A stretch of 64,000 nucleotides of DNA from Punica granatum (Eukaryota; Streptophyta; Magnoliopsida; Myrtales; Lythraceae), in NCBI RefSeq assembly GCF_007655135.1, contig NC_045129.1:16590274-16654273 (forward strand), given 5' to 3'. The notes beneath the pieces were generated by a model that ran no database searches, had not been told where the DNA came from, and was given only the letters and a program-made list of their open reading frames with translations. Shown here in pieces: positions 11,443-22,104 of this stretch (positions within the stretch are counted from its first letter, which is position 1; each line of letters opens with the position of its first letter). The position numbers and the translations under genes were made by a program.

Positions 11443-11676
11443 TTATGGATTCCTCACCCCCTCACTCAACTTGTAATTGACGTCAAGTTTGGTGCCACTA
11501 TCCGAAGAAAGTGATTCAGTTGTTTTTTCATAGAATCTGGCAGGAATGAATTGTTCATTAATGCAATTTTCATCTGCACCTGTATCAAACAGAGCAGTTG
11601 CATCCATAAACAGATTATGGTTTATGACTAGCTTGATTTTGATTAACCATCTGTTAGGAGAGAGATCCCTTACCAT
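11443..11676 (-). pseudogene. Pararetrovirus-like aspartic protease, N-terminal half
   Basis: The 77-codon ORF has the catalytic motif ALFDTGADENCI at about residues 28-39, preceded by a strand (LVINHNLFMDA) typical of retropepsins. The C-terminal ILGTPF signature is absent; a matching half lies on the plus strand at 8382-8525. The frame ends 5 bases before the coiled-coil ORF, which suggests a deletion that removed the rest of protease plus reverse transcriptase and RNase H. The upstream part (11677-11830) reads in broken frames. Confidence 0.6.
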
Positions 11677-11833
11677 GGTTAGGGTTTCAATGACCGGACT
11701 TTATGCAGAACCGCTTCTTTGGAGGTAGAGGCAGATTCTGATGTTTATGTGTTTTGCTCCTGGAAGAGGAGCTTTCGCCAACCTGGTCAAACCAGGGGAG
11801 TTCCATGTTCCTGTATGTAGACACGAACAAGGG

Positions 11834-11960
11834 TTACGGCAAGTTTATGTTTAAATCAACCACCACTGGTTCGCCTTCTCTGGTCAGGGGTTTTATGCCC
11901 ACTTGGACGAGCCCTATATGGATGAAATTGTATTTATCGTTACGTTTTTTCAATGACTCA
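11834..11960 (-). pseudogene. Viral movement-protein-like fragment
   Basis: The minus strand encodes KYNFIHIGLVQVGIKPLTR followed by EGEPVVVD and a stop at 11834-11836. This F-I-H-(I/L)-G-L-V-Q-V-(A/G)-I-K-P-L block is the core beta-strand region of 30K-superfamily movement proteins as carried by caulimovirids and their endogenous copies. Both flanks are lost: a (TA)n run follows upstream (11959-11981) and frames are broken downstream. It is the best single argument that this block is pararetroviral rather than an ordinary Gypsy element. Confidence 0.6.
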
Positions 11961-12167
11961 TATATATATATATATATATATGTATGTATATAGAGGGTAT
12001 ATATAGGATGGTCGACTTAAGTTTTCATTTCGAAATTGATCGGAAAAAAAAACAGAGTTTTCATTACAAAAACTTAATTCTTTCTCGATAATTGCCATGC
12101 ATGCATCCTCATCTCAAAAAAGACGAGCTGAAATCCCATGTCATGTGATATAAGGTAGTCAAATTAA
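11959..12167. repeat. (TA)n microsatellite and AT-rich spacer
   Basis: A (TA)n run at about 11959-11981, then AT-rich sequence with no gene seen. Confidence 0.6.
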
Positions 12168-12456
12168 TCTCCCGTTTGATTTTGCAATCTGATTTTAAAA
12201 TTTTAACTCTAACTTTAACTTTACTCACTATATAACAAAAGTCAACAACATAATTATTATTTTTTCATTTTTCTTCAAATTTTAACTATTCAATTCAATT
12301 TTTAATGATAAATTTTCTCAACTATTCATTACTTTTTCTACAATTCAACAATACAATCATTACTTTTTCACACTTTTCTCATAATTCCATATCATAATCA
12401 TTACAAACCAATTAAAATCAAATCTCAACTCAACTCAACTCTAAAACCAAACACAC
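12168..12456. mobile_element. Tourist-like (PIF/Harbinger-type) MITE 1
   Basis: Ends 'tctcccgtttgatttt' and 'aaaaccaaacacac' are imperfect terminal inverted repeats, flanked by TAA on each side (12165-12167, 12457-12459). The interior repeats 'ttaactctaactttaac' and 'tacaatcattactttttc' blocks. It shares the core with the MITEs at 23741, 34125, 59870 and 63561. Confidence 0.6.
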
Positions 12457-12867
12457 TAAGTGTTTTAATGAAATAGAATTTGTAATGCTAAATCCTCCTA
12501 AAGTGTGCCTAAATGTCCTACATTCACATTTACTAATGTGCCATTGGGTGCTTGTAAAATGGTAACCTATGCTGTTGTTAAGAGGATAATTAGGAGGACT
12601 TTTAGGAGAGTATAGTAAAACTCGTATCCATGTACAATATTAAAAGTTAGGACCGGACAAAGGATAAAGAATCTATATAATTAATTTGGGATGTAGTAAA
12701 GGAATAAAGCATCTATATCTATATATTTTACTATTTCAAGCTTGCAATTAATCTATCAAAATGAAATGATTAAAGGATTACAACCTGGTACAATCATAGA
12801 TTTGATCATTTTTATGTTATATTAACTTAAATATATGCGTATGCCCATCCATGCATGATATTCGCAG
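12457..12867. other. AT-rich DNA upstream of the BURP exon
   Basis: No first exon or signal-peptide exon of the BURP gene is recognised here. The last bases, 'ttcgcag' (12861-12867), form a splice-acceptor-like end. Confidence 0.35.
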
Positions 12868-12970
12868 GTGGTGATGGGGGTCGCTCAAGCATTGGTTTCG
12901 CCTCAAGAAGAGTACTGGAATTCGGAACTACCCAACACCCAATGCCGAATGTCATCAGAGACATTTTACT
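12868..12970 (+). pseudogene. BURP gene, 5' exon fragment broken by an LTR
   Basis: After the acceptor 'ttcgcag' the frame encodes ALVSPQEEYWNSELPNT, the typical N-terminal segment of BURP proteins (a P-E-x-Y-W-x-S-x-L-P-N-T motif just after the signal peptide). The next residues continue, in a frame shifted by one base, as MPNVIRDILL, again what the family has after PNTP. So one base has been lost near 12941. The exon is cut at 12970 by LTR copy B and resumes at 17701 with a frame for TSEEHHQ. A signal-peptide exon was not found. Confidence 0.65.
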
Positions 12971-15889
12971 TGTGCGGACCCGAATTTCGTCTTGTCGGAG
13001 CCCGCATGCATGCGACCAATCACACAGTTTGGGAGTGTCCACATTCCCGGGAGACGCGTGACGGACACGCATGAGAAGGAGTTGTCACTACTTGTTCACA
13101 ACCCGAGTCTAGGGATAAGGGATACACCCAGTTTGCTAAGATATATGGTCTTGCGGAACCCGAAGTTCCGAATTCGAGAGTTCTGTTACTTGCGACCCTA
13201 TATCTCGCACGCCTTATCGGTACTCTAGTATGTCTAGGGTTTGTCTTTTTTATTCATTTACCGCTCGATTTTAGTTTCGCTCATCTTGCTCGTTTTGACA
13301 CCACAAATTCATAGAAGCGATTGGTTCGGTTTAAGAGGCCGAAAGAAAAGTGGATCCTCAAGTCCATCGTCCTCGCATCTCGGCTAACCAGACCATGATG
13401 GCCGATTCACCATGTGGACTGGACCCGTGACTCGTGTAGTCCCGCTCATCCCGGGGACTCGTAATCCGACTCGATCGATTCCAACTCGCAGACTCCACAC
13501 TTGTCGACCAGGATCATTACATATATAAATATCTCAAAATGTACTCTCAAATAATAAATACAAATTACAACAAACGGATCTCAGTCGACTCATGTTCAGC
13601 CAATATTCCGCTCATACTCCCCGTGTGGTTTGAACAACCGAAATCGAAATTAAAGCGACGTGGGCTCGTGAGAGCCGGAGATCGGGTCCGACCGACCCAA
13701 CAAATTTCAAGAGGACATAATGGTCATCAAGATAGCTGTGGGATCGGTCGAACTCCCGAGTGATTGTCTAATCTTATTTCACATGTCCTAACTCGAGTCA
13801 TCCTTCGCATGGATACAAAATGGGTCGAGACAGTGACTCAAGGCGAGACCCCATATTGCACTTGGGTAGCGCGTACTCTATGTGTGGGGGCGTTGGACCC
13901 CGTGATCGACAGTAAAGGGGCGTTGGATCCCATGTGAATCGTATCTTATGGGCACGGGCTCGAACTGCATGACAACATATAAAAAGCAGATCGAGACAAA
14001 GAAAACAGATAAATTATGTGTTATCGCCATATTTACGTGATTGAGAAATTATGAATTGGGGTTACTTGATAGACAAGTTCCTACCCAAAACAGAAAAATA
14101 GGGTGATGTATTCAATGTGGATCGGCCATGGACCACCCTGGGAAGGTATGTTGCATTTGGCAATATTTAAAAGAATATGATAAACATGGCATATTAGTCA
14201 AATATCGAGTGCGTGGGTTGCTTTTAATTTGTTCTGTGTTATGACAATGCAACTTTTACAAATTATGACTGATGTGTGTTTTCGCTTGAAACCCGAAACC
14301 TAAGCTTTTTGCTTGACTATTTGCCCGTGTTTGATTAAGTCGAGTTTGAGATTAATTCGTTTTTCATATTTTGATCCGTTCTAAACACAAACTTAGGGAA
14401 ACAGGGGCATGAAACACCACGAGGGTGCCAAGATCTCTGCACATGTCCCATGAGGGATCGAACAACATTTCATGGGCCATCCCCGCTCGTGCCTCTAATC
14501 TAATTCCCTAAGCGCCCGAATCTACGCTAAGCTGACAGAAACATACAGACAGGAAAAGGAGGGTAAACGGGTGACAATCGCACCTTGACAAGCGCCCGCT
14601 CCTTTCCTTATTCAGTATGTTTAAGTCATCCTAACGCCTAGGGTGTCAGCGGGTCAAAAACCGATGGTCATGTCCTTAGATCGAAAAAATGTGTAAGTGT
14701 GTAGGAAAAATCAAGATCACGTGACATGGACTATTGAAAGTCGGTAGCCAGTGTCGACCGATCCCTTGGACACATCGTGGTCGTGAGGACCCCGAAAGAG
14801 CCAAGAAACCCATTGCTCCGCTCGGAAGTGGTCTAAGAAGGACTTGTGTACCCCGACTTGAGCCGCCTCAAATCGGGCCCAGACTCAAGTCAAAATACAC
14901 GAGTACTCCCTAGATATTCATGCTACGCGTGTCATATGTTTCGTTGCTTTTGAAATTGTGAGCTTTAAAAGGGCATGGCCAACAGTTCTTGAACCGTCGA
15001 CAAAATTACAGATTATTGACTGGTTCGTACAATTTATTAAAGAAGCCAAGTGGATTAATTAGCCGTGTAGTTCGTCCCGATTACACCTTCTGTGGAATTA
15101 TTGAGTTAATTAAAATCTTAGCCAATGCTTTAAATTTACGATTTTCAAGCCGTCGAGCCGACCATTGGTGGGCCGTTCGATAAAAACCTTAATTCCCGAC
15201 CGTTTTGAAATTAGAACCGATTTTAATCCCGAATTTGCGTGATTAATCCGATTCTTGTGGGGTTTAATAAAAAATGTATCCAAACATTCAAAGCACACAA
15301 ACATGGGCACAACAATCACAACAAAATTTAATTTGCCGGTTTTATACTCAAGTGATCAATTAAGCCGGTTTTGGTGTGTTTAGCCGATTTTATCCTTTTG
15401 AAGCTGAGTGAGCATGAAATTAATTCGTGTGAGTTCATTCTCGTTTCAAACAACCAGTTTTAAGGCCGATACTTAAAATATTCAAGTTCGTGTTCAAATC
15501 GGTTTTTTTTTATTACACATCCCGGTTTTTAAATGTCGAGTTTGAATTAATACTGGTTCGTGGCACCATGGTCAAAACACGCATTTTACATCACAATATT
15601 TCATGCAAGCATCAAATCAACTACACAATATTGTTCGAGACATGCCACTAGGTCGGGATTTAATACCTTTCTCTAGCCAGTGTCGAGACGAACTAGTGTG
15701 GCCTCGGAAATCCGTCGAATGAACTTGTTGTGGGCTATCCTAGCAGGCCACAGCAGCAAGGGGATGGAGCTAGCGGGGCAGCACAATGAATCAGCTCGGG
15801 AACCTCCATCAAGACAGCTCATGAGCAGATACGGGCAGCAAGTTGCAGCCAAGGAGCACGGAGAGGCCCAGGGAAGTTACAGCACCTAA

Positions 15890-16840
15890 AAAGGAATAGA
15901 TAGACAGACCAAACTTAGATACGAGCATGGAGAGAAGGAGAAGGGGCTTAGCTTCAGTTAGTTCTGTCTGAAAGGAGGAGGAGAACAAGCCAGGATGGTA
16001 ATGGAGATTGCTCCTTGTTGCAGTCAGTTACCGAGAAGAAGAAAGGAGAGGTTGAGGTGATCAGGAGCTGGAAAAGAACGATGGGACCGAGAGGAAAGAA
16101 ACGAGAAGGATGACTGAACTGGTAATGGTGTAAGGACCGGGCATGAAAGGAAGGGAGAGCTGAGATAGTGCTATTGTCGATGAGTTGATGTTGGTGTCCA
16201 AAAATAAAGAAGCAGAGCCCATGATGGAGAGGTTGCTGGTTTGTTGCAGGGAAAAGAAGGAGAAAGGAAAGGGAAGAAAGGGCAGGAGATCGATGAGGAG
16301 CTGATGGTTGCAGGCTCGGGACCGAGAAAAACAAGAAGAAGAGGCAGAAAGGGTTCGTGGCGATTCCTCTTCTTTTTGGCTCCGGAATTCGAAGCCAAGT
16401 AGAAGAAGAAGCCGTTTTTTTTCTTGCTGGCATCATCCCCTCAAGATATTGATGGTGAGGAGCTGAAGAAAAATCCTCGGAGGCTGCCCCTCATGACCAG
16501 TTGATGGAGGTGATGGGACGGAGTTGCCGTGTGCTGGGGGCAGAAGAAGAAGCAGGTTGCTACCGTTTGCAGAGGGATGGGCACGCCTGGGCAAGCTGAG
16601 CCAACTGCGGAAGGAGAACAAGAAAAGAAAAGAAAAGGAAAAAAATAAAGAAGAAAAATTGAGGAATGGGCGTGCTTCAAGTTGCAAGCTGCCATGGAGA
16701 GGTGTCGCAGAGAGCAGAAGAAAAGAAAAGGAAAAAAAAAGGGAAAGAAAGAAAAGAAATCCACCGATCTGTCAAAGGGGGTGGGCCAAATGGCTGCCAT
16801 GCCATTCCTTTCTCTTTTTTTTTTCCTTTTAATTACTCTT
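15890..16840. repeat. Purine-rich (GA/AAG) tract inside LTR copy B
   Basis: Long stretches of g/a on the plus strand, strongest at 16605-16760 (for example 'gaaaagaaaagaaaaggaa'). Several overlapping ORFs on both strands are compositional artefacts (Lys/Arg/Glu on one strand, Phe/Ser/Leu on the other). Confidence 0.6.
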
Positions 16841-17044
16841 ACGGTCATCGTTTGGTCAAATTTGATTTCTCAAGATTCGTCAACATTTTCAGAATGAGAA
16901 CTTCGAAATTGAAAAATTCGAAAAATAATCGGCGTTATGAGAATTTCAATTTGCATCGATAGAGATCGAATCTCGATAAAAATCGATATCGAACATTTGA
17001 CACATGTTGATCGTAATTGTATGATTATTTTCGAAATTCGATCT

Positions 17045-17275
17045 TTTCAATCGGATGTCCGAAAAATAATCTAGGACCATTGCTGTGTTCAGAAAATTCG
17101 AGAATCGACATTATGCAGAAAAATATTTGCAATCTCGAGTATCGTCTCGAATTTTGAAAAAAATCGAAATTAAGGTTTGAATTCTCGTCTTTTCAACCTG
17201 ACTTCCGAAAATTAATCTAGGACCACCATTGTGTTCAGAAAAATTCAGGGATCGATATTATGTAGAGACTTATTC
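17045..17275 (+). repeat. Direct repeat of about 160-bp period inside LTR copy B
   Basis: 'ccgaaaaataatctaggacc' with 'tgtgttcagaaaattcg' and 'cgacattatg' at about 17058-17115 recurs as 'ccgaaaattaatctaggacc', 'tgtgttcagaaaaattc' and 'cgatattatg' at about 17206-17262. Confidence 0.6.
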
Positions 17276-17700
17276 TTCAACCCCACATTTTGTTCTGGAT
17301 TTTGAAATTTGAAATTAATACTTGTAAAGCCTGAAAACGTCCCATAAAGTATTTTTTCTAAAAAATGTAATATTTAAGTTAATTTAAGAAAATGCTTTGA
17401 TTCCAAAAGTCATGAATGCTTGAGCAATTAATCAAGAGTGTTTCCCTCTGATGGATGACAGAAATGACGATTTTGCCCATCTTCCTCGTGACTATGCTAG
17501 GTTGTCTTTTTTGCATTCTTATTGCGCTGTGATCCTCCACATTGCTCCCGGGGCCGTCAGGTTGACATGGTTGATCCGATTGTGAATAATAACATGATGA
17601 TTGCCCGGCAGTTTTTTGTTGCAGTTCAAGGGTTGTCGTTAGAAGTGTTGTCGAAAGCCTTCCCTGGAACCGGTGGACCAAAAGGGATGCTGAGATTACC

Positions 17701-18221
17701 TACTAGTGAAGAACATCATCAAGAATACAAATTATTTTGGATACTTAACATGATAGGAAAAATAAATACTCACACTTTTAAGCTTTATTTGTGCAAAAAA
17801 AAAATGATTTTGGCCGAGGTTGATGCCTCTCATCACGGTCCCCCTTACGTCTATATCATCAGTTCGCTTGACATATCTGTGGTTAGCTAAGGAATCTTGA
17901 GAAATGAATCGATCTCTCGATAAATATAACAAGCGGATAAACTGAGTTGATAACATTGACGCCATCAGCGACATTGTTGTCGGCGAAGATCCTATCCAGC
18001 CGGTGATAACCCAGATCAATGGCAGACGCTTCATTAACCTTTAAAATAATTGGTTTTTTCTTTTTCTTTTTCCTTTTCTTTTTCTTTTTTTTTCTTTTTT
18101 TTGCAGTTTTCATGTGCATGCAATAAGCAAAAATTTGTTGAAGAATTAATTAGTGCGATAATTCAATCAGTTTAATCACTCAGTTATTCTTTCAAAATTG
18201 AATTTTGTAATTGTGATTCAG
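17701..18221 (+). other. Remainder of the split BURP exon and an intron-like gap
   Basis: Right after the LTR the sequence reads tactagtgaagaacatcatcaag, in frame with the end of 12868-12970 once the LTR is disregarded. The rest, up to the acceptor 'gtgattcag' ending at 18221, has a pyrimidine tract (18054-18100) and looks like an intron or decayed exon. Confidence 0.45.
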
Positions 18222-18967
18222 GTCTGAGCACCATTGACAAGAAAATTGTGATGTCAGACCGCAAGATGAAGGTTTACTCGGCGGCAGGTACAAGGGTCAG
18301 TGATGATGAAGGTTGGTCTCTCTTCTTTGCGGAGGACGACCTGCATCCTGGGAAGACGATGAGTATGCGCTTCATCAAGAGCACAAACCCCGTGAGCTTT
18401 TTGCCGCAAAAGGAGGCCGCATTCATGCCATTCTCATCGAGGAGGTTGTCTGAAATCTTCCGCCTGTATTCAGGGAAGTCCGGGTCAGCAGAAGCTCAGA
18501 AGATCAGTTATACCATTGAGAGATGCCTGGGACCCAGCCTCGTCAGCACAGAGGATACAAGCTGTGTGATGTCACTCGAGTCCATGGTTGACTTCGCCAC
18601 GACTAGGCTCGGGAATAACCTCCAGGTCTTCAACACGGAAGTGAAGGAGCAGGCCGTGGGGAAGCAGGACTATACCATCCAGTCTAGAATCAAGAAGGTA
18701 GAGGGCGACAGGTTGGCTGTGTGCCACAAGCTTCACTATCCCTACGCGGTCTTTACGTGCCACTCGTTCAAGAGCACGGACTCTTACCCCATCGTGGTTC
18801 CTGTCAAGGGTCCGGATGGGACGACAACCGAGGCAATAGCAGTCTGCCACGAAAATACCTCAGAGCAAAACCCAGAACCTCTCAAGATGTTGAACATTAA
18901 ACCTGGGATTGTCCCCTTGTGCCATTTTCTGGCTCGGGACTCCATTGTGTACGCCCCCAGAGCCTAA
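18222..18967 (+). pseudogene. BURP-domain protein (RD22/polygalacturonase-beta-subunit-like), 3' exon intact, gene broken
   Basis: Plant-specific secreted/apoplastic family (RD22, USP, PG1-beta types); the biochemical role of the domain is uncertain. The open frame, first ATG at 18251, contains LFFAEDDLHPGKTMSMRF (start of the BURP domain), FLPQKEAAFMPFSSRRL, then the four Cys-His pairs: CHKLHYPYAVFTCH with spacing 10, then 27, then 23 residues to the last CHF. The usual last spacing is about 25, so two residues may be missing in NPEPLKMLNIKPG. The stop is TAA at 18965-18967. About 240 residues are intact, but the N-terminal exon is split by LTR copy B and frameshifted, so a normal protein is unlikely. 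A transcript initiated in the LTR could still express this exon. The 92-codon antisense ORF is a shadow. Confidence 0.85.
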
Positions 18968-19055
18968 GTCCAGTTAGTGATCTGATGGTTCTTACAATGG
19001 CATAAGCTAAGAAAGCCTTTATAACACGACATGAAATATCCACTTTTTTGAGTCA

Positions 19056-20515
19056 ATGGAGACTGCGAATTCTCTCTCTACGGAAGAGTCCGACCAACTC
19101 TGGCGAATTACGAAGAGGATCAAACGTGTTCGAATTGATCGCTCTAGACAAGAGGGGTCTAATGCTGGCCAGGGGGGCATTACACCAGCCACTACAGAGG
19201 GGACAGAGAAGGGTTTGGCTAAAGACAAAGGGAAGCGAAAACTATCCTACAATACCGTCGTGGCAGGAGATGGCGAGGCCAACATGGATATAGAATCAGA
19301 GGAACCAACTGGGGAGGGGAATATGGGGGTGAAACAGGCATGCGTTGAGATGCCGGTGACAGAGGAGATACCGATGGAAATGCCTAAGGAGATATCGGAA
19401 CCTTCGAGTGAGGAAGAGGAAGCTGATCCGGGCTTTGAATTTTGCCCGAATATCAGGTTTTCTAAGGAACAACTTGGACGTTTTCGCGCTCCATGGTGGG
19501 GATCATTGATCGTGAAGATGTTGGGACAAAGGGTTGGGTACAAGTATCTCAAGCAGAGGCTGACACAATTATGGAAGAGGTCTTTCAAGCTAATTAGCCT
19601 AGGAAGCGATTTCTTTTTGGTGAGATTCTCGAACAAGGCGATCCGTGAGGCAGTTATAGCGGGTGGCCCCTGGACTGTTCTCGGGCACTATTTGACAATC
19701 CAACAATGGAGGCCTAACTTCGTCCATTCAAAGGCGACTATTGATCATGCAATGGTGTGGGTTCGTGTCCCCGAATTTCCCATGGAATACTACAACGATG
19801 AAAGTCTTGCTGAGATAGGTAATTACATTGGACGTACTGTTAAAGTAGATCGTGAAACGGCCTCCTCGGAGATTGGAAATTTTGCTGCTTTTGTGTTGAG
19901 GTGGATCTCAACAAAAGGCTTAAGTCACGATTCACAATCCATGGGGAAGAGTACAAGGCAGCGTTTGAGAGCATCCATTTGGTTTGCTTCCAATGTGGCC
20001 GTTATGGTCACCGCCAGGAAGTTTGTCCTGAGCTTGTAAAACAAAAGCAGGTGACACCATTGTCGATGAGCACTAATGAAGGAGTGGAGCTGGATAAGCA
20101 AGTGGCGGAGCAGGAATCTGTCATGGCAGAGGTACAATTGGAAGTGGTAGTACCGGTCCCCGCGCCAGCTCCGACCACGCAGTCGGCGGCCGGCCCCTGG
20201 ATGATTGTCCAACTGCCAAAACAGAAGCCCTGCGATTCACGACGGAACAAAGGCGAGGGTGATAATAATGGAAAGGGAAATGGGCAGGATAAGGGCCATG
20301 GATCACGATTTCGTGCATTGGAGAAGGAGGATTCTGCGGTGTCAGATAGGGAAGTGACAGGAGGACAGCAGGTTGGATTTGATGCAGGAAAGTCCACGGT
20401 GAGGACTAGTGGTGAGTTGAAGTCAACATGTCGTCAAGATTTCCAATTTAAGGGTGTGGGCTCTGGGGCCCAGGCCTCAACCTCTAAGGTTGTTAAAGGA
20501 AAAGCTAAAACAGTA
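19056..20515 (+). pseudogene. LINE-1a ORF1 (gag-like), 5' part
   Basis: Nucleic-acid-binding chaperone of plant L1 elements. The N-terminal part is acidic and low in order. A DUF4283-type region follows (about 19440-19760: FKLISLGSDFFLVRFSNKA, then GGPWTVLGHYLTIQQWRP). A frameshift near 19900 moves the reading from the frame starting at 19056 to the frame containing 19901. The latter holds the zinc knuckle CFQCGRYGHRQEVC (about 19984-20025). The remainder is Gly/Asp-rich and is cut at 20515 by the hAT element. Confidence 0.75.
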
Positions 20516-20529
20516 GCTATTAGTAGGGG

Positions 20530-20870
20530 TGGCAATTCGTGTCGTGTCGTGTTTATACGTGTCGTGTCTAAACGGGTTCGTGTCATCAAAGTTATAACCC
20601 GTACACGACACGATTATTAAACGGGTCAGGTTTCGCATACACGAACACGACACGATTATATCCGTGTCAACCCGTACACGACACGTTTATACCCGTTTAT
20701 TAAATCGTGTCATAACAGGTACACGTATACACGACACGATTATAACCGGTACCTGGACACGTTAACACGACCCGTTTATCCGTTCAATCCGGTTACCCTG
20801 ACACGTTAACACGACCCGTTTATCCATTTAACTCGGTTACCCGGACACGGACACGTTAACCCGAGAAGAA
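20530..20870. repeat. hAT left subterminal repeat array
   Basis: Many copies of 'acacgac', 'gtgtcgtg' and 'cccgttta' in both orientations. They are much denser than in the surrounding DNA and mirror the array at 22885-23110. Confidence 0.8.
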
Positions 20871-21406
20871 AAGGAATGAGAACAATAACCCCCCAAGAGC
20901 TGAGCTATGGACTGATTCCCGGTGCAGCAGTAGATGGCATAATCCCTATATACACCAATCACTCTGCAAATGCCTGATGGAAAGAAACTCAAAGAGGAAA
21001 AAGGATTCATTTTCAATCTCATAACAACATCCTGGGTCCTGACCGAGCATATGTATTAGCTACCATTGAATTCGCAGCCCGTCAAAGAAATGAGGAATAA
21101 CAAAGTACATAGCTTCTAATGGCCAGCCGTGATTTGACCACCGAATGAAAACGAATCAAAACACACAGTTAAAACATTGTACATACAACACGATTGCCAT
21201 TGCACACCCCGCTCCCTCCCTGAGTTGTCGGCTCCTGGTATACAACAAGACTACCCATTGGCTAATTGGCTTGGCTTGAGCTTCCTATTGATTGCATTGA
21301 AGCTTGATATCATACAGTATCATCGGTTCGTTTTTATCTGCACAAGCTCCTTGCATTGCAGCAGAGGCCTATTGGCACATGAGTACTCTCGCTGATTTAT
21401 TTTATT

Positions 21407-21850
21407 TTATGCCCATATTCTCTTCTTCGGGACAAGATCTGATGTTTTGATGAGATCTATCTTGGCCGCCACAATGAAGTCATTCATGCTCAGCCCTCCT
21501 GCAAAATCAGCACCGAAGACGACGGTCTCAGACGCTCCGAACCATAAAACGATGAACTGCCACAGTTTCTAGTCGAATGCAACATCACCAGAAAAGTAGA
21601 AGCAGTAAACATTCTTCTGCACCTATCACTTGATAACATAAAACTTGCGGACTTTACCGATTGATTCAGTCCATAGCTCAGCTCTAACTTGGTTTGGCTG
21701 CTCCAAATGTAGACTTGGGAAGTGACCCGTTGGTTCCACAACCTTGTATATCCTGTTGATGAGTTCAACCCCGCACTTGAAGTCTCTCAGCTTCCACAAG
21801 CACTGCAGCTTAAGTCCACCATCTTCGTCTATGAGCCTCCAGCCCACGAC
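21407..21850 (-). pseudogene. Captured exons of a pterin-4a-carbinolamine dehydratase-like (RAF2-like) gene
   Basis: Two exons on the minus strand with a 159-bp intron. Exon 21850-21658 starts after an acceptor 'ggtggtag' and encodes VVGWRLIDEDGGLKLQCLW and, later, the dehydratase core pattern HFPSLHLEQPNQVRAELWT. The donor is cg|gtaaag (658/657). After acceptor 'tttgcag', exon 21498-21407 encodes GLSMNDFIVAAKIDLIKTSD and ends at TAA. In plants this family includes the plastid-localised RAF2 protein, a Rubisco assembly factor. Transit peptide and upstream exons are absent. Splice sites and reading frame are intact, with no stop. Codon pattern and the complete 3' end suggest recent capture. 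The 92-codon ORF overlapping it, 21490-21768, is a frame shadow. Confidence 0.8.
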
Positions 21851-21973
21851 CTACCACCAATAACAGAAACACTAGACATTCATTCATGCTGAAAGTCGAG
21901 TCGAGTCGAGTCATGTCCTGTCCTGTCCTGTCCTTCCTTTGAGCTAAACACTATCGTTTCCTCTTATCCTGCT

Positions 21974-22104
21974 GGACATTCTCAATTGCAAAAGCAAAGC
22001 TAGAGGATCTGAAAGCTTCAGCAAAGATTGACAATGTTGCTTGCTTGCTTGCTTACATACTTGCTTACATTCTCAATTGCAAAAGCAAAGCTAGAGGATC
22101 TGAA
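21974..22104. repeat. Direct repeat near the fusion point
   Basis: The sequence 'attctcaattgcaaaagcaa' with 'agctagaggatctga' occurs at about 21979-22013 and again at about 22069-22103. The two copies surround the junction between the captured carboxypeptidase exon and the dehydratase exons. Confidence 0.75.

Larger units (their letters stand above)
12971..17695 (+). mobile_element. Very long solo LTR, family L copy B, inserted in the BURP gene
   Basis: Starts 'tgtgcggacccgaat' and ends 'ccaaaagggatgctgaga', matching copies A and C. It is flanked by ttact (12966-12970) and ttacc (17696-17700), a 5-base duplication with one mismatch. It shares blocks with copy A, for example the 'gacttgagccgcctcaaatc' block at about 14857 and the equivalent near 389. 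It carries no gag, pol or primer site, hence solo LTR (4725 bp). Its middle (about 15700-17340) does not obviously match A or C. ORFs within it, including those in the purine-rich part, show no domain. Confidence 0.7.

Noticed and set aside
8341..11960. Simple LTR retrotransposon with two LTRs
   Set aside because: I see no direct repeat long enough to be LTR pairs; the movement-protein motif argues for a pararetrovirus-like origin, though not decisively.
16433..16848. Overlapping ORFs on both strands (84-135 codons)
   Set aside because: They fall in a purine-rich, low-complexity tract; the translations are Lys/Arg/Glu or Phe/Ser/Leu strings with no domain.
18572..18850. 92-codon antisense ORF under the BURP exon
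   Set aside because: Shadow of a high-quality coding exon on the plus strand; no independent homology or signal.
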